Source: Scenedesmus sp. ARA3 (taxonomy: Eukaryota > Chlorophyta > Chlorophyceae > Sphaeropleales > Scenedesmaceae). From it: DNA of 64,000 nucleotides. A program made the position numbers and the translations under genes. The notes beneath the pieces were generated by a model. The model searched no databases. It saw only the letters and a program-made list of their open reading frames with translations, and was not told the origin of the DNA. Of the stretch, positions 1-12,800 are shown in pieces (positions within the stretch are counted from its first letter, which is position 1; every line of letters begins with the position of its first letter). Location: positions 1 through 64,000 of the forward strand of contig RWJK01000938.1 of the NCBI GenBank assembly GCA_004335835.1, given 5' to 3'.

Positions 1-3000
1 TGCAGCTCGAGTGAAGCTGGCTTGGGCAGCGGCGGCGGCGGCGCGCCTTGCAGCACAGACATGACTGCTGCAGCGCACTCGCCCACGAGACTGACAGTGA
101 TGACGTACAGGCAGCATGGACAGACACAGGCAGACAGACAGAGGGATAAGATGGATGTGAGACGGCGCCAATGGGTGTTGGACCATCGTGGCAGGCACAC
201 CAGGGAAGCTGGCGCTGCGTACAACAGTGATAATCAGCTATTCAAACCAACCCCACCACCTTGCGCCCGGCGTGCTGCTGCAGCCACACAAGGAAAGCTG
301 CCACCAGCCAATCAGCCTCCAAATAGCCGAACCTACCTGGGCACGTAACCGCCCTCCAGCACCGCTACAACCTTGCCGCCGGCGTGCTGCTGCAGCCGCT
401 GCGTCATGGCCGCAAAGCCAGCCGGGCTCACGCGGCACAGCCCCAGGAAGTCGCCATCAGCAGCATCAAAGCCCGCAGATATCAGCACCAGCTGATGGTG
501 TAGTTGCCACGTGCGCAGGCAGGCGGGCAGCAGCAGCGGACATGTCATGTTAAGCTGCTGAGACGCACTATTAGCCAACAGGTGTCAGCACCAGCTGCCG
601 TTTTAGCGACAGCAAGCAGCCAGGCAGCCAGACAGCCAGTCAGCCAGGCAGGCAGTGGTAGCAGCCGCCGGGCTCACGCAGCACAGCCCCAGGAAGTCGC
701 CATCAGCAGCATCAAAGCCCGCAGATATCACCAGCTGTTGTTGCGGTACACGCAGGCAGACAGGCAGCAGCAGCAGCAGCGCACATGTCAAGTGAGCTGC
801 TGAGACGCACTAGCAGCCGCTAGGTGTCAGCAGCCAGCTGTCATTTCAGCAACAGCCTGCAGGCGGGCAGCCAGTCAGGCAGTGGCAGCAGCAGATGTCA
901 GCTGCTTATGAGCTGCTAATGCGCGGCAGCCCCCGCCCCCCGCCCCCCAAGTCGTCACAGGGCCCAGGCACACCGAGATCCAGTGCGCGGCTACACCGGT
1001 GCTGTAACCCGCAGCTGCGCTGCTTGTAACCTATCAGCCAGTACCGCAGGATATGTAACTGTTGCAGTGGCTCATACAACTGAACCCACAACGCTCATGC
1101 CCCAGAGCACTGCGCACCTGCGGGTCAAACTGCTCGATGATGGGCTGCAGCAGCAGGTCAAAGGCTGCCATGTAGTCTGCGTCCCCCATGCCCTTGCTGC
1201 TCCAGGGCACATTCACGTTGAAGCCTCGCCCAGGGCCTGTGCCCACCTCCTCTGCAAACCCGCAGCCCTGCGGGGTGGAGCGGTGAAGCGAGGAAAAACA
1301 TAGGGTGCAGGGTGGGGCAGATGTAACGATGACTTGAACTTGGAATCAACAGTTGTGGAGGTGATGCACGGCAAAGAGCCGACGCAGACATGCAGAAGGA
1401 CTATCCCCGCAGCGCGTAGATACAGCTGCTCAGGGGGATGCAAGCAAGACAGGCATGTCGGGTCACACCGTGCATGGCATGGTGATCCCAGCTGCACAAT
1501 GCAGCATGTGCAAGCACCCGGCAGGGCAGCTGGAAAAACTGCGGCAGTCAGATGCTAGCAAACACGTGCAAGCTGGGATACCGCATGGCAGCAGCTGGCA
1601 TATACAGCAAGTACAGGAAGCGCAGCACGACTGGTTGCACCCTGGCAATGCTGTGCTGCATCACACCTCGGGATAAAAGTTGCCGTCCCTGCGGTGCAGC
1701 GATACAAACAGCACCCGAGGGTCCTGCAGGAAGATCTGCTGCGTGCCATTGCCGTGGTGGATCTGCGCAGGGCAATGCAGGGCAGCATGTGTGGCCAGGC
1801 ATCAGTAGGCATCAGCGTGACGAGCAGAGGGGCGGCTACTGATCATGGTGCACACAGCTTGCAGGAAGCATACTGGTATGCAGCGCTTTAGTGACTGCAA
1901 GTGCAGCGTCAACCAGCTGGCACTCTGGCAGATATAGCCTCAGGTCAGCTGGATGCTGTTCAAGCAAGTTTGGCTGAACAAGCAGGTGCAGCAGTTCGGG
2001 TGCTAGCGGGAAAGTTATGCACGCGTGCACTCACGTCCCAGTCAAGGATCAGCACTCGCTCCACCCCTGCAGAGCAGCAATAACAGCGCCTTCGTCAGTG
2101 CTTTTGGATCCCAGAGAGCAGGATCTGTCAGCTAGCAGGAGTGTCAGCAGCGCTACCCTCCTTACGCCAACAGCACGGAAAGGACACACGCGCTGCAGAC
2201 ATGACAGCTGCCGCTGATGCGCGCGTCACTACCCTTGCTAGCAGCCGGCTGCTGCCAAGCGCACCTGGCTGCTCCAGCGCAGCATGCGCCGCCACTGCCA
2301 CGTTATTGAAGAAGCAGAATCCCATCAGCTCCTGTGACTCTGCATGATGCCCTGGGGGCCGCACAATGGCAAAGGCGCTGCTGACCTGGCCTGACAGCAC
2401 AGCACACACCGCCTGCAAGGAGGTGAGAAGGTTAACGCGCATGCAGCAGCAGCACCTTAGTAAGGTCAGCCTGTTTATGCACAGCGCAACATTCCAGAAT
2501 ACCACAGATGTTGAGAACACAGAAAATGGTAGTGTTGTAGGCACAGAGTGTTGCAGGAACGTCGATGGGTGTAACAATGGGTCACACCAGCAAGGCACCG
2601 CCGCTGGCGCTGCACACCGTGACACGCCAACAGCCGGTCACACTGGCAGGGGACAACATGCACGCACAGCACGGTGTGAAGACCAACGAGAAGACAGAAG
2701 AGAAGCTCTGCTGTACCTGCACGCAGCAGCCTGCCGCACTCCTAGCAGCCATGCTGGTGTGCCTGTTGCAGTAGATGTCGCTGCTAATGATAAAGGTGTC
2801 ACCAACTTGCTCAGCTGGCTGGCCTTCGGTGGTCACTGGATTGCTGTAGAGCCCATCGACCTGTAACAAGCAGCAGCAGCAGCAGCAGCAGCAGCAACGG
2901 CAGCAGCAGCATGTGCCACGTGGAATGTTAGTCTGTGAGGTATTGCACAGTCGACTGACAGATGATGGCAGTGTCAGCGTGCATGGTCGTTTGAGGGTGC

Positions 3001-4138
3001 AGCTCTTGTTGCAAGCATACTTGTGAGGTGGCTGCAACTGCCAAGACCACGCTTGCATGCCTGTGACTGTTGCAAAGACCTTGCAGCTGCAGCACTCGTA
3101 TTCCTGATCATCCTGCAGCTGCACGTGTGAGGATCTGAAGCGCGGTGTTGCACACCAGCACAGGGCCCAACTTGCACACTTGCACAGTTTAGCACGTGCA
3201 CAACAACAAACATGTATGCACAGCACCTTGACCACCAAACCTCACCCTGTCAATGTGTGCCCTGCTGTGACATTTGAGCAGCTCTTCATCAGTTGCCTGC
3301 AGAAGAGAGAGCACACAAAAAGACAGTTTTATCTCCTCGTGCCGGCAGGTGGCATGCACCTGCTGTCTGACTCAAGACCCAACGCTGCAGAACCGCAGGA
3401 CCCAAAAGCTACGCCAAGGCGTTGCGTCAGCAGCAGCAGCAAAAGTCACGAGCTGCATGTGCAGAGGAGGTCAGATGACGAAGAGGGGCTGATAGGCTGA
3501 GGTCATCAACTGCTGCTGCAGCTGCTGCTGCTGTGCTGCGCATGCTCACCAGCTTGGGTGTCAGCCTGGTGCACTTGCTGAGCAACCCTTCCCGCTCCAG
3601 CCTGCTGCTGAGCTCCTTGATGCGGTTGGGGTGCTCAGGATGGCCTGCGCGCTTGCAGGAACAGGCGTATGTGTAAACTGGCTGCAGGAAGGGCATGTGT
3701 GGCTGTGCATGTGCAAAAGGCTGGAGCACGATGTGCACTGCTTCCATGTCCAGGTGCTGCTGCAGCTTGCCGAATTTACTTGCAGGAAACTAAGCTTGGC
3801 AAAGGCATGCTCACGTGCGCAACACTGCAACGTTTAAACACACCCAGAGGTCGAGAGTGGCAGCCTGTAAGCATGGCCCCACCTTCCCTCATGTGCAGCT
3901 CCATGACAGCATCATACACAACACCGCAAGAGCCCCTGGGGGCTGGCATGCTTGTGTTTTGAGCATCTGAAACAGTATGGGCTTGGCCCTGTCCTAGCTC
4001 TGGCAAAGCAGAGCTTGCATCATCCACATCAGCATGGATGCTGATGCAGCGCTGACTGCTCTTGCTGGGAGCGGCACTGCTGTGCACTTCATGTGGCTCC
4101 GAGCTGGATACGGGCTGTCCAAGAGTGTCAGCACTCAT
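1..4138 (-). CDS. Class II histone deacetylase, C-terminus beyond window
   Basis: Zinc-dependent deacetylase of the Rpd3/Hda1 superfamily that removes acetyl groups from histone or other protein lysines. Ten exons (minus strand): 4138-3883, 3644-3550, 3296-3246, 2860-2717, 2412-2265, 2066-2035, 1762-1667, 1267-1118, 491-337, 90-1; all phases join, giving 405 residues before the left edge. The family order is complete: HPEHPNRI near residue 87, the [11 protein letters not shown] segment, RPPGHHAE with the paired catalytic His 204/205, the DWDIHHGNG zinc site (Asp 242, His 244), GFDAADGD with the third ligand Asp 333, and EGGY with the catalytic Tyr 373, which is His in vertebrate class IIa enzymes. 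[10 protein letters not shown] and the MGDADY segment resemble HDAC6 and plant HDA5/15. ATG 4138 opens a non-conserved leader. Activity should be retained; the C-terminal tail is not visible. Confidence 0.9.
667..731 (-). repeat. Partial copy of deacetylase exon 9
   Basis: This intronic stretch is nearly identical to the 5' part of exon 9 (491 down to 421), acceptor included. It encodes [15 protein letters not shown] with one residue fewer, then diverges after VSPA into CAG-rich DNA. Using it would truncate the enzyme, so it is probably a decoy or dead exon. A second fragment, at 258-285, resembles the 3' part of exon 9 (368-395). Confidence 0.8.
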
Positions 4139-4704
4139 GATTTATCTACAGTAGACAGCTGGCTTGCTTTCCAACGGCAAGGCACTTGTAAGGCTGTTGC
4201 AGAGGCGCAAAGGCCAGGGCAACGGCAGCCCGCGCAGCCGGTACAAGCCCAACATAGCAGCAGCATAGCTTAAAACTGCAGTTGAATGCTCTTGCGCGCT
4301 GCTTGGGGCTAGTATTCTGTTGCCGGTGTCATTCAGGGTTAGTTAAGTTGTCACGGACATTTGAAGCGCCAGCGACAGCGCAACATAGCGACGCCTCGTC
4401 CGCAATGCAGGATAAAGATTCATGTCGTGTTGCGCTAGCTTGCAGCACAAGCCTCGCTTCACGATGCTGGTATGCTTGTGAGCAACAACAGTAACTGACA
4501 TGGCCACAACAATGCTCTGTGAGTACTTCCAGTCCTGCCACAACCCTGCACCATACACATGCTGAGCATACAATTTGAACTCCTATCAGCAGGCTTGGAT
4601 AGCAGGCTACAGAGGAGGCAACAACCGCAGCTGCAGTGGCAAGCAGCAAGCTTCCACTCCAAGGCTTGCAGGCAGTAGCAGGACACCCTGAGGTGCCTGC
4701 AGAC
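4139..4704. other. Divergent promoter region
   Basis: Gap between the divergent starts of the deacetylase and the Gln-rich gene. No clear TATA box was recognised. An in-frame TAG at 4600 bounds the first visible exon of the Gln-rich gene. The AG at 4604-4605 could be a 3' splice site, in which case an upstream exon of that gene lies in this gap. Confidence 0.4.
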
Positions 4705-6912
4705 ATGACAGCTGATGCAGCTGCTGACCATACAGGCCTGAACAGGCTTGACCAGCAGGGAGCAAGCAGCACTGAAAGCGGGAACATAAGCACCAACCCA
4801 TTGCTGGAACAAGATGCTAGCTGGGCTAGCACTTGTTCTGCTAGGTCTGCAGAAGGGTTGAGCTTTGCTGTCATGCGCAAGCCCAACCAGCAGCACCCAC
4901 GGTATGATGCTGCCGTGGCAGCTGCTGAGCAGCACGTGGCTTGCCAGCAAGGGCTGGCAGCGGGTGTGTATGCAGATGAATCAAATGCAGGTGCTGCTGC
5001 TCAGCAGCAGCAAGAGCAGGAACGCGCTGCTGTATCGCATTCAACACAGCAGCAGCAGCCGCAGCAGCACGATGCCAAACTGCATCCAGTACAACAGCAG
5101 CAGCAAGAGGAGGACGAAGCTGACATAGCGCATGTAGTACAGCAGCAGCAGCAGCAGACAGAGCCGCTGCTGCCGAACCAGCAGGTTGTGCAGGAGCTGC
5201 TGCTGTGCCAGCAGCTGCTGCAGCACCTGGCCTCTCATAACCAGCAGCTGCAGGAGTACCTAGCTGCTGCTCTGGAGGACAAATCTCAACTGCAGGTGAG
5301 CTCTACAGGCAGCGTCAACGCTGCTGCAACTGCAACAGAGTGTGACAGCAGGCCAGGTTGCAGCAGCTTGAGCTACGCAGTTCAATGCACCTGCACTTGC
5401 ACGCACACCTGACGTGCTCACTGCTGAATGCAGCGCACCTGCTTTCCCATGCAGCAGCTCGTACACACACTGGCTGGGCGCTCGCGCACACACACAACTG
5501 TGTTTTGATTTGTTTTGACATGGCGGTGGCTGCGTGGCGTTCCTGCTGTGTAGCTGGAGCACCTGCAGCTGCAGGTGCTGTGCGAGCACTTGCAGGAAAG
5601 AGCGGGAGTAGCCGTGCTTCAGCAGCAGCAGCAGCCACAGCAGCATGACCCACTGATGCTGCAGCAGCAAATCTTGGTAACCGCGCAGCAGGGGAATGCA
5701 CAGGCTGGTGCAGATGGCCCTGTCATGGGGCAGCAGGCCCCAGCACGACCACAGCAGCAGCAGCAGCAGCAAGGTGTGGCTTCTGTACCTGCACCTGTCA
5801 GTGATGCTGCAGCGATGTTGCCAGGCCCTGCACACGATGCGGCGTGTTGCCAGGTGAGGCTGTGACTGAGCTTCCTCATCCGCCTGTACTTAACCAGATA
5901 CAAGCAGCCTGCACAGCAGAAAAGATAAGCATGCCATAGGGGTGTTGTATGCAAGCTTTGCAGATCTGATAGGTGTGCTATGCCAAATGTTGAGCTGCAA
6001 ACCAGACTAGAACGTCATCTGCTGACAGCTTTGGTATGCACCGTCAAACAGAAATCCAGGTGCTTTGCTTGATGCTCTGCTGTTCTCTCAATGCTCTGCC
6101 TGTCCACGGTGCACACGTACAATGCAGACGGACGTAGACCAGCACCACAAGCAAAGCAAAGCAGCAGACAAAGCCCCCCACAAGCAGAAAGGGCAGCCGC
6201 AGTCGCGGCAGCAGCAGCCGCGGTTGCAGCACCAGGTGCAGCAAGTGCTGCAGCAGCAGCACGTGCATGACCAGCTGCCGCCGCTTATGCATGAGCTGCA
6301 GCAGCAGCACAGCAGCGTCATGGCTAAGCTCAAGCGGGTGCAGAAAGAGCAGTGCAGGCTGCTTGAGCGTAAGATTGAGTGTGACAGGTGCATCAACATG
6401 CTGCAGCAGCACTTGGCAAAGCAGCGGCACAGCAAGCAAGCAACTGCCATGCTGAATATGCAGCCAGGCCACGGGGCAGCAGCAGGTGCTGCCTCAGCAA
6501 GTTTGTCAGCAGCAGTCGCAGCTGCAATGCAAGCTGAGCGCAGCTGCGCCAGCACTGGCACGGGCAGCAGCTGCGCAGCTGAGAGCAGCAGCAGCAGTCT
6601 TGGCAGCACACTGAGGAGTGTGTTGGAGAGCAGCAGCAGCAGCAAAGTCATGTCGAGGCTGCTTGCAGGAGTCGGCAAGCAGCCGGTCAGCCAGCTGCTG
6701 CAGGCAATGACGCTTGAGCAGGCATCACAGCATGGCACGGATGCGCAGGTGAGGGCATGCTGGTTGTTCAAAACATCGCGCCAACTGTGCATGCACTGGA
6801 GCCTATGCTAAGGTGTACTTCCTGCAGTCCAGCAGCAGGCCTGCAAGGCGTCATACAAGTGCTGCATGCTCTGGCTGCATTCCTGACAGCGCAGCCGCCG
6901 CCGCTGCTTCAA

Positions 6913-6967
<55 letters not shown>

Positions 6968-8689
6968 ACACCACTGCAGGCCGTGGCTTTGGCAGGTGAG
7001 TGCCATTCCATGCAGGCGATGCAGCACTCTGGCGCAGCACAGCAGCAGCCAGCCAGGAGCGGGTGCCCGCAGCCAGCTGTATCAGTGCAACAGCCGCAGC
7101 AGCCAGCAGCCAGCAGCAGCTGTGTCACACCTGCCTCAGCTGGCACAGCAGCAGCAGCAGCCACACCAAACCCTGCAGCAGCACAGCCCGGCAGTCTAAA
7201 GGCTCGCAGGACCCTGCTGCGGCCACGCCCACCTAGTGCATCAGCTATTGAAGCTAGCGCGGTGCAAGCAAGCAGCAGCAGCATCACAAGCAGCGCTGCC
7301 AGCAGCAGCAGGGGCAGGCAGCCAGCCTCAATCACAGCAGCAGCAGCAGCAGCTGTGCCTGGTGTGCAGTGTTCAGGGCTGACAGGCACGAGCAAGGCGA
7401 TGCAACAGCAGTTGAGCATTGCGTGGCCGTTCGAGCTGCATTTGGGGGGGGTTGTTTGTGCAGAGCCAACTCAGCAGCAGGTTGAACAGGACAGCAGCAC
7501 AGAGCCTACTGGGGCAGTGAGCGTGCGTACATCCGAGCAGCAGCGGCAGGTGAGAGCCCTTGCAGCAGCTGGCAGAGCAGAAATGAGTAGCCTCGGAGCC
7601 AGCAGCAGCAGCCTGTGTGGCAAAGCAGCTGGCGCACCAGCAGCACACGCCCGCACGGCAGCAGCAGCAGCAGACGAAACTACAGTGACGGCCACGCCCA
7701 ATAGGCAGCAGCCACGTAACATGCGTTATGTAGGCAGCTCTGTCAGTGATGCTGCAGGACACAGCTGCGCAAGTGAGCTGCAACAGCACGGGCACACGCC
7801 AGTGCTCAGCAGCAGTAGGAGCAGGAGCAGCAGCCGCAACAGCTCTGGGCGCAGCAGGCGAGCAGCAGAGTGGGTTGCGCAGACACAGCAGGCAGCAGCT
7901 GCGACAGCAGGTGTGACAGCAGCTGCTGGGGCTGCTGCTGCTGATATGCACAGCCAGGGCATTGGCAGCCGCCGGCCTCCTTTGCCGTTTCCGCAGCAGG
8001 TCATGTTGCACCATGATGCTGACAGGGAAGACGATCTTGAGCAGCAGCAGCCCCAGCAGCAGCAGCAGCAGGCTGACAGCGGTGATGGGCTGGGCTGGCA
8101 CAGCCAGCGTCAGCAGCAGCTGCAAAGCATGCAGCAGCCAGCACAGTCACCAGCAGGCCGCCTGCTGGCTCCTGCCTTTGCTGGCATCAGCAATGACGCA
8201 CAGCAGTCCCCAGCGGGCCCTGTCACAGTAGAGTCACTCAAGCAGCTGGAGCAGCAGCAGGCAGCCGCAGAGCAGCAGCAGCAGCAGCAGCAGGATGGCC
8301 AGGAGATCTCTCAGCTGACATGGAGTGCCAGCTTCCGCAGCAGCCACTGCGGCAGTGACGGAGCCAGCACATACTTCTACTCGGTGCATACGGCTGCAAG
8401 CGAAATCGGCGGCAGCAGCGCACGCTACGCCAACATCTGGGATGGCTTAGGGCAGGATGGTAGCATGTCAGCAGGCTTGTTTGCAGCAATGGGTTCCGAG
8501 GACAGGAGTGCACTGCTTGCTGCAGCTGCAGCAGCAGGGCGCTGGAGGGGCAAGCGTAGGAGCAGTAGCGGCCAGCCAGCAGGGTATGATGCAGCAGCGC
8601 TGAAGGCGCTGCAGCAGGCAGCAGCAGCACTGCTGCAGGGCAGGGGCAGGGTGCCGCGGCCAAATGTGACGGGGACGGCACTGGAGTAG
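4705..8689 (+). CDS. Gln/Ala/Ser-rich coiled-coil protein, unknown function
   Basis: Not recognised. Four exons in consistent phase: 4705-5295 (open back to 4606), 5554-5853, 6128-6748 and 6980-8689, giving about 1,073 residues from ATG 4705. The sequence is dominated by Gln, Ala and Ser runs. Exon 1 ends with a Leu/Gln-rich helix (VVQELLLCQQLLQHL) that continues into exon 2. Around residues 350-400 a more charged helix (MAKLKRVQKEQCRLLERKI) is a likely coiled coil. The last exon is mostly low complexity, but its final 120 residues (FYSVHTAASEIGG, ANIWDGLGQDG) are less repetitive and end at TAG 8687-8689. The start is uncertain because an acceptor-like AG at 4604-4605 could join an unseen 5' exon. 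A scaffold or regulatory role would fit the composition but nothing shows it. Confidence 0.65.
6914..6967 (+). repeat. (CTG)n array before a 3' splice site
   Basis: About eighteen near-perfect CTG units end some 12 bases before the acceptor CAG of exon 4 of the Gln-rich gene. It is one of many intronic CTG arrays in this position and may act as the pyrimidine-containing tract. Confidence 0.9.
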
Positions 8690-9899
8690 TGGTGCAGTAA
8701 TACTCAAGAGGCTGTTGCTGGTATGCCGGAATGCAAGTGTGCAGGCAGGGCTAGACAGGACGTACGTGTGCCGGCAGGGCTGCTGGCAGGAATTGATAAA
8801 ATGTGATCAGCAGTTGTGATCAGGTTGATCAACTCATTTGTATTATACCCACTGTTTGATGGGCCACTATCAGCTGGTAATCAGCCACTGACGCAAGGGA
8901 TGACTCAGCAAATGTGCAGTCATGATCAGGGAGCAGTTCGTGCTGCAGCTGCAGCAGCTGGGCGGAACAGGCACATAGTACAGTGCAGCTGTATCCAGCC
9001 AGTTCAGGGGGTACAGCTGTCAGCAGCGCATCAAGCTGCCTTTGCGGAGAGCAGCAGTGTGGGCTAGCCGCGCTGAAGTTAAGTTGAGGTGCTTCACCTG
9101 ATGTGATCACGCCGTGGCACTGGGTGAGCTGAGGCAATTTTATAATCATTTTTTTCGTAACAGCGTTTTTAAATAGCAGATGATTCAGCAATCTAGTATG
9201 ATGGGATGCCAGCAACCAGCTTGGGGCGACAGGATCAGCAGGACCAGCAGGACGTTTGAACCAGCCTGACACCCTCAGGTGAAACTCAAATGCATGCTGG
9301 CAGCAGCACGTTGTTGCGTACCATCCAAATTCATTTGTTTACCGAGAGGAAAGGGAAGCATACGCTGGGAATGCTGTGGCAGCGCGTCAAGCCATCAAAT
9401 TCAAGGCAGAGCCCGCAGAGCCAGTGCCACGTGGACGCCATCCAGCCTGACCATCTAACGGACTTGGGCAGCTATTAACAACTATATTTGCATCCATTGA
9501 TTGTATTGTAGCACATGGAGCTGTGGATGACGCACCACACCAAAAGATGCTTTTCTTGATTCCCGATTCCTGTGTTACTTGAGCACCCCCAGCCGCAGTT
9601 AGTAAGACTATTCAAGACCTAGCGAGTAGGAAACTTCGCTCGTAGGCTCGTAGTGAGTGTTGCGCTTTGCCAGGGACTGATCCACTCACAAAAGGACGCA
9701 CTGCTGACACTCTTCTTTTGAGTTGCACCCATTGCGGTACCCGGCCTTGTGTGCTGGCCAAGTTGCTTGTCAAGTTTGACAGTGTGCTTTAGGACCACGA
9801 ACATCAGCCTGCGCTGTGTAATTGGGAAGCCAGGCTATTGAGTGATCGCTGAGCAGCCACCAGCAGCAGTTTCGGAAGCACGCTTGCCAGCTAGCAGTC
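8690..9899. other. Intergenic region upstream of phosphate transporter A
   Basis: Holds the 3' flank of the Gln-rich gene and the promoter side of transporter A. Clustered TGATCA palindromes lie at about 8803-8833. A TGTAA motif occurs at 9817-9821, close to the next start codon. A 147-codon minus-strand frame (8829-9272) shows no family signature and is treated as chance. Confidence 0.4.
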
Positions 9900-12800
9900 A
9901 TGGATAGAGACATCGATATGCAGGATCAGCACAAGCTGCGCCGTCTTTCAGCGCAGGATGCTGTTTACACCCACACACACAAGCAGGTAGGTGCTCAAAG
10001 GCTGGCAACCGGCTGGCATGCATTAAGGGGCGCCAGCAGCCTCTATCGTATCGTTCCGATGCTATTGCCGGTGCCACCAAACACTTTCACACCGTCAGAA
10101 TCTGCTGAAATAGTTGCCCGCTCTTTGTAGTCACGTGGTCACGTGTCTGTCGACATCATGGTTACTGGGGTTGTCAGTGAACACCTTCTTACTGTTCCTG
10201 GTGCTTCCCTGCAGCCCACCAGCATGCTGGCGAGCCTATGGAGCTGGTACATCAGCTGGGTGAGCTTCTTTGGGCCAGCAGCAACAGCAACAGGCTTAGC
10301 TCTGTGCAGACAGCGCAGCTCTCAGCACCTTGATTGACGGCATCGCCTGGGATCCCAGCAGCTTGCTTGCAGCTTGCATGCAGCTTGCGTGCTAGATTGT
10401 TACTTAGAGTCACGACAGCCTTTCAGCAGCTGCATAAAGCTTGCGCAGGTAGCATGTTGGCTGCTTTATTGCTGCAATGCTGCGCCGCAGCATGGTGGAT
10501 GATGGTGACGGTCACCATCATCACATGTACTCAATGCTGCGCCGCAGCATGGTGGATGATGGTGACGGTCACCATCATCACATGTACTCAATTGGCGCAA
10601 CTAACGTCACCACCATCTGTTGTTGTGTCCTGTGTATGTTCTTCTAATGACATGCAGGCCATTCCAGGCCTGGGCATGTTCAGCGAGGCTTACATAATCT
10701 TCTCACTCGGCCTCACCAAGCCACTGCAAAAGGCCATGTTCCCCACATGCTTCAAGACACACGACGCATGCCCAGAGGCCATCACACACGTGCAGAACTA
10801 CATCCAGCTGTGCGGTATCATTGCCGGTGCGTTGCCATCTCAGACAGCATGGTGCCAGCTGGCCACATATGCATGTGGCAGTTCCTGCAAGCAACTGGCC
10901 TTGGAAACACAGTGACAGCCTGGAGGCGCTGCATATGACGATTGCTCGCAGGGCTTACATGCCAGCATGTGCATGCTGCCACCTCAAAAAGTATCACATC
11001 TGTTTAATATTGATTGGTTCGCCATGAATATTGCTGTTTTCGTTGGTGTGGTCTGCAGGTATGCTTGCTTTTGGAGCGCTGGGCGATTACATGGGCCGCC
11101 GCTGGGGCAGCCGCATCGTAGCCAGCATCATGCTCAGCGGCACCATCCTGCTCACCTTCAGCCCGCTGGTGCCCAACCCAGCCACCTTCCTTAACTTCTA
11201 CATCTTCGCCGCCACCTGGTGCGTGTTGAACTGCTCAGCTTTCTTGCAGCAACCATCGCCGCCACATGTTGCGTAATGAATTGCTCAGCTTCCTTGCAGC
11301 AACTACATGTAGGGACCTAGTATTTCCAGCCAGCTGCAGCAGCAGCCGATGGCAGCACAGCCAGCTGCAGCAGCAGCCGATGGCAGCACAGCGGATGCCC
11401 TGGCTTTGACACACTTCTGCTTCTGCACTCATGAAGTCGCAACTCATGCCGACACATGCTTCACATCAACGATTCTCCTGCAGGTACGGCTTTGGCGTGG
11501 GTGGCGAGTACCCCATGGCGTCTGCGTCTGCTGCCGAGCGCAGCCAGAGCGACGAGGCGCTGCGCCACAGGCGCGGAGAGCAGGTCGTGCTCACCTTCTC
11601 GGGCCAGGGCATGGGCAACTTTGTCAACGGCTGTGTCATCTTGATCATGATGGCCTGGTTTGGCATGACTGGCCCAACCCTGGACCCCACCAAGGCCCGG
11701 GATGTGATCAGCATCCAGTTTGCTGTGGGCGCGGCGGTGTCTGTGTTCATGGTGCTGTGGAGGTGGTTCAAGCTGAAGGAGTCAGAGGTGAGCCTGCAAC
11801 ACAGCAGCAGCAGGATAGTAGCAGCAGCGACGGCAGCAGCACGACCCAACCTGTGTGTACAGCCATTCTGCACAAGCAGTATTCGGAGATGGGCAGGCTG
11901 GAGATGGGTGCGATGATGTGAGCTTGGGTGCCAAAGCCATGTTTCGCTTGTAAAACAGTGCTTGCATGCTGTCAAGACACTATCACCACCATCTCAGTGT
12001 CTCTGAGCACCCCTTGTGCTGCTGCTGCTGCTGCTTCAGGTGTGGGAGGCTGAGAAGCACGACTTTGACGAGATCACTGAGAATGAGCTGCACAAGGGCA
12101 AGCGCTACCTCACCCTCAACGCCTTTGCCAACTTCTGGTGAGTTTGACTTCCGTTTGACTTTTGTTTGGCTGCGGCCAAGCAGCTACATGCAGGGCCCTT
12201 GTGACGATTCAGCCGCAGCACACTGGATGTCTGGCCTGCTTTACCACCACCAGCCGCATTGCTGCTGTCCTTGCTCATCAGTTGTTTTGCCTATCCACAT
12301 TCAACTTGTTATTTCTGTGCAGGCCGCGGCTCACCGCCACCAGCATGGCCTGGGTGGCCAACGACTTTGCCTTCTACGGCAACAAGCTCTTCCAGAGCAC
12401 CTTCATCGCGCTGCTGTACCCTAAAGCCACAGAGTTTGAGCGCATGCAGTGGACCGTGCTGAACAGCGCAGTGTCACTGATGGGTTACTTCTGTGCAGCT
12501 GCACTGATCGACAAGAAGTGGTGAGTGCGGCTGTCTGTACAGCCCGATGGTGGAGCAATTTCTCCGAAACGCGTAGCCTAAGCTGTGACGAACCTGTCTG
12601 CAGAATTGCATGTGGCCTCTTTGCTGCCTTTGTAAGCTTGCTCAACCAGCTCGTAGAACACGGCACTATTGTTGCCTTTAGACTGATGTTAATCTTGCTC
12701 CTGCTGCTTGTGTGTGCGTGTTGCTGCGCGTGTGCAGGTATGGCCGCTGCCGCATGCAAAATGTGGGCTTCCTCATGATGTTTGTGCTGTTCCTCATCTG

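Noticed and set aside
2582..3238. 218-codon minus-strand frame over the deacetylase
   Set aside because: It contains the true exon 4 (2860-2717) but reads through introns on both sides; the rest is a CTG-derived Cys run.
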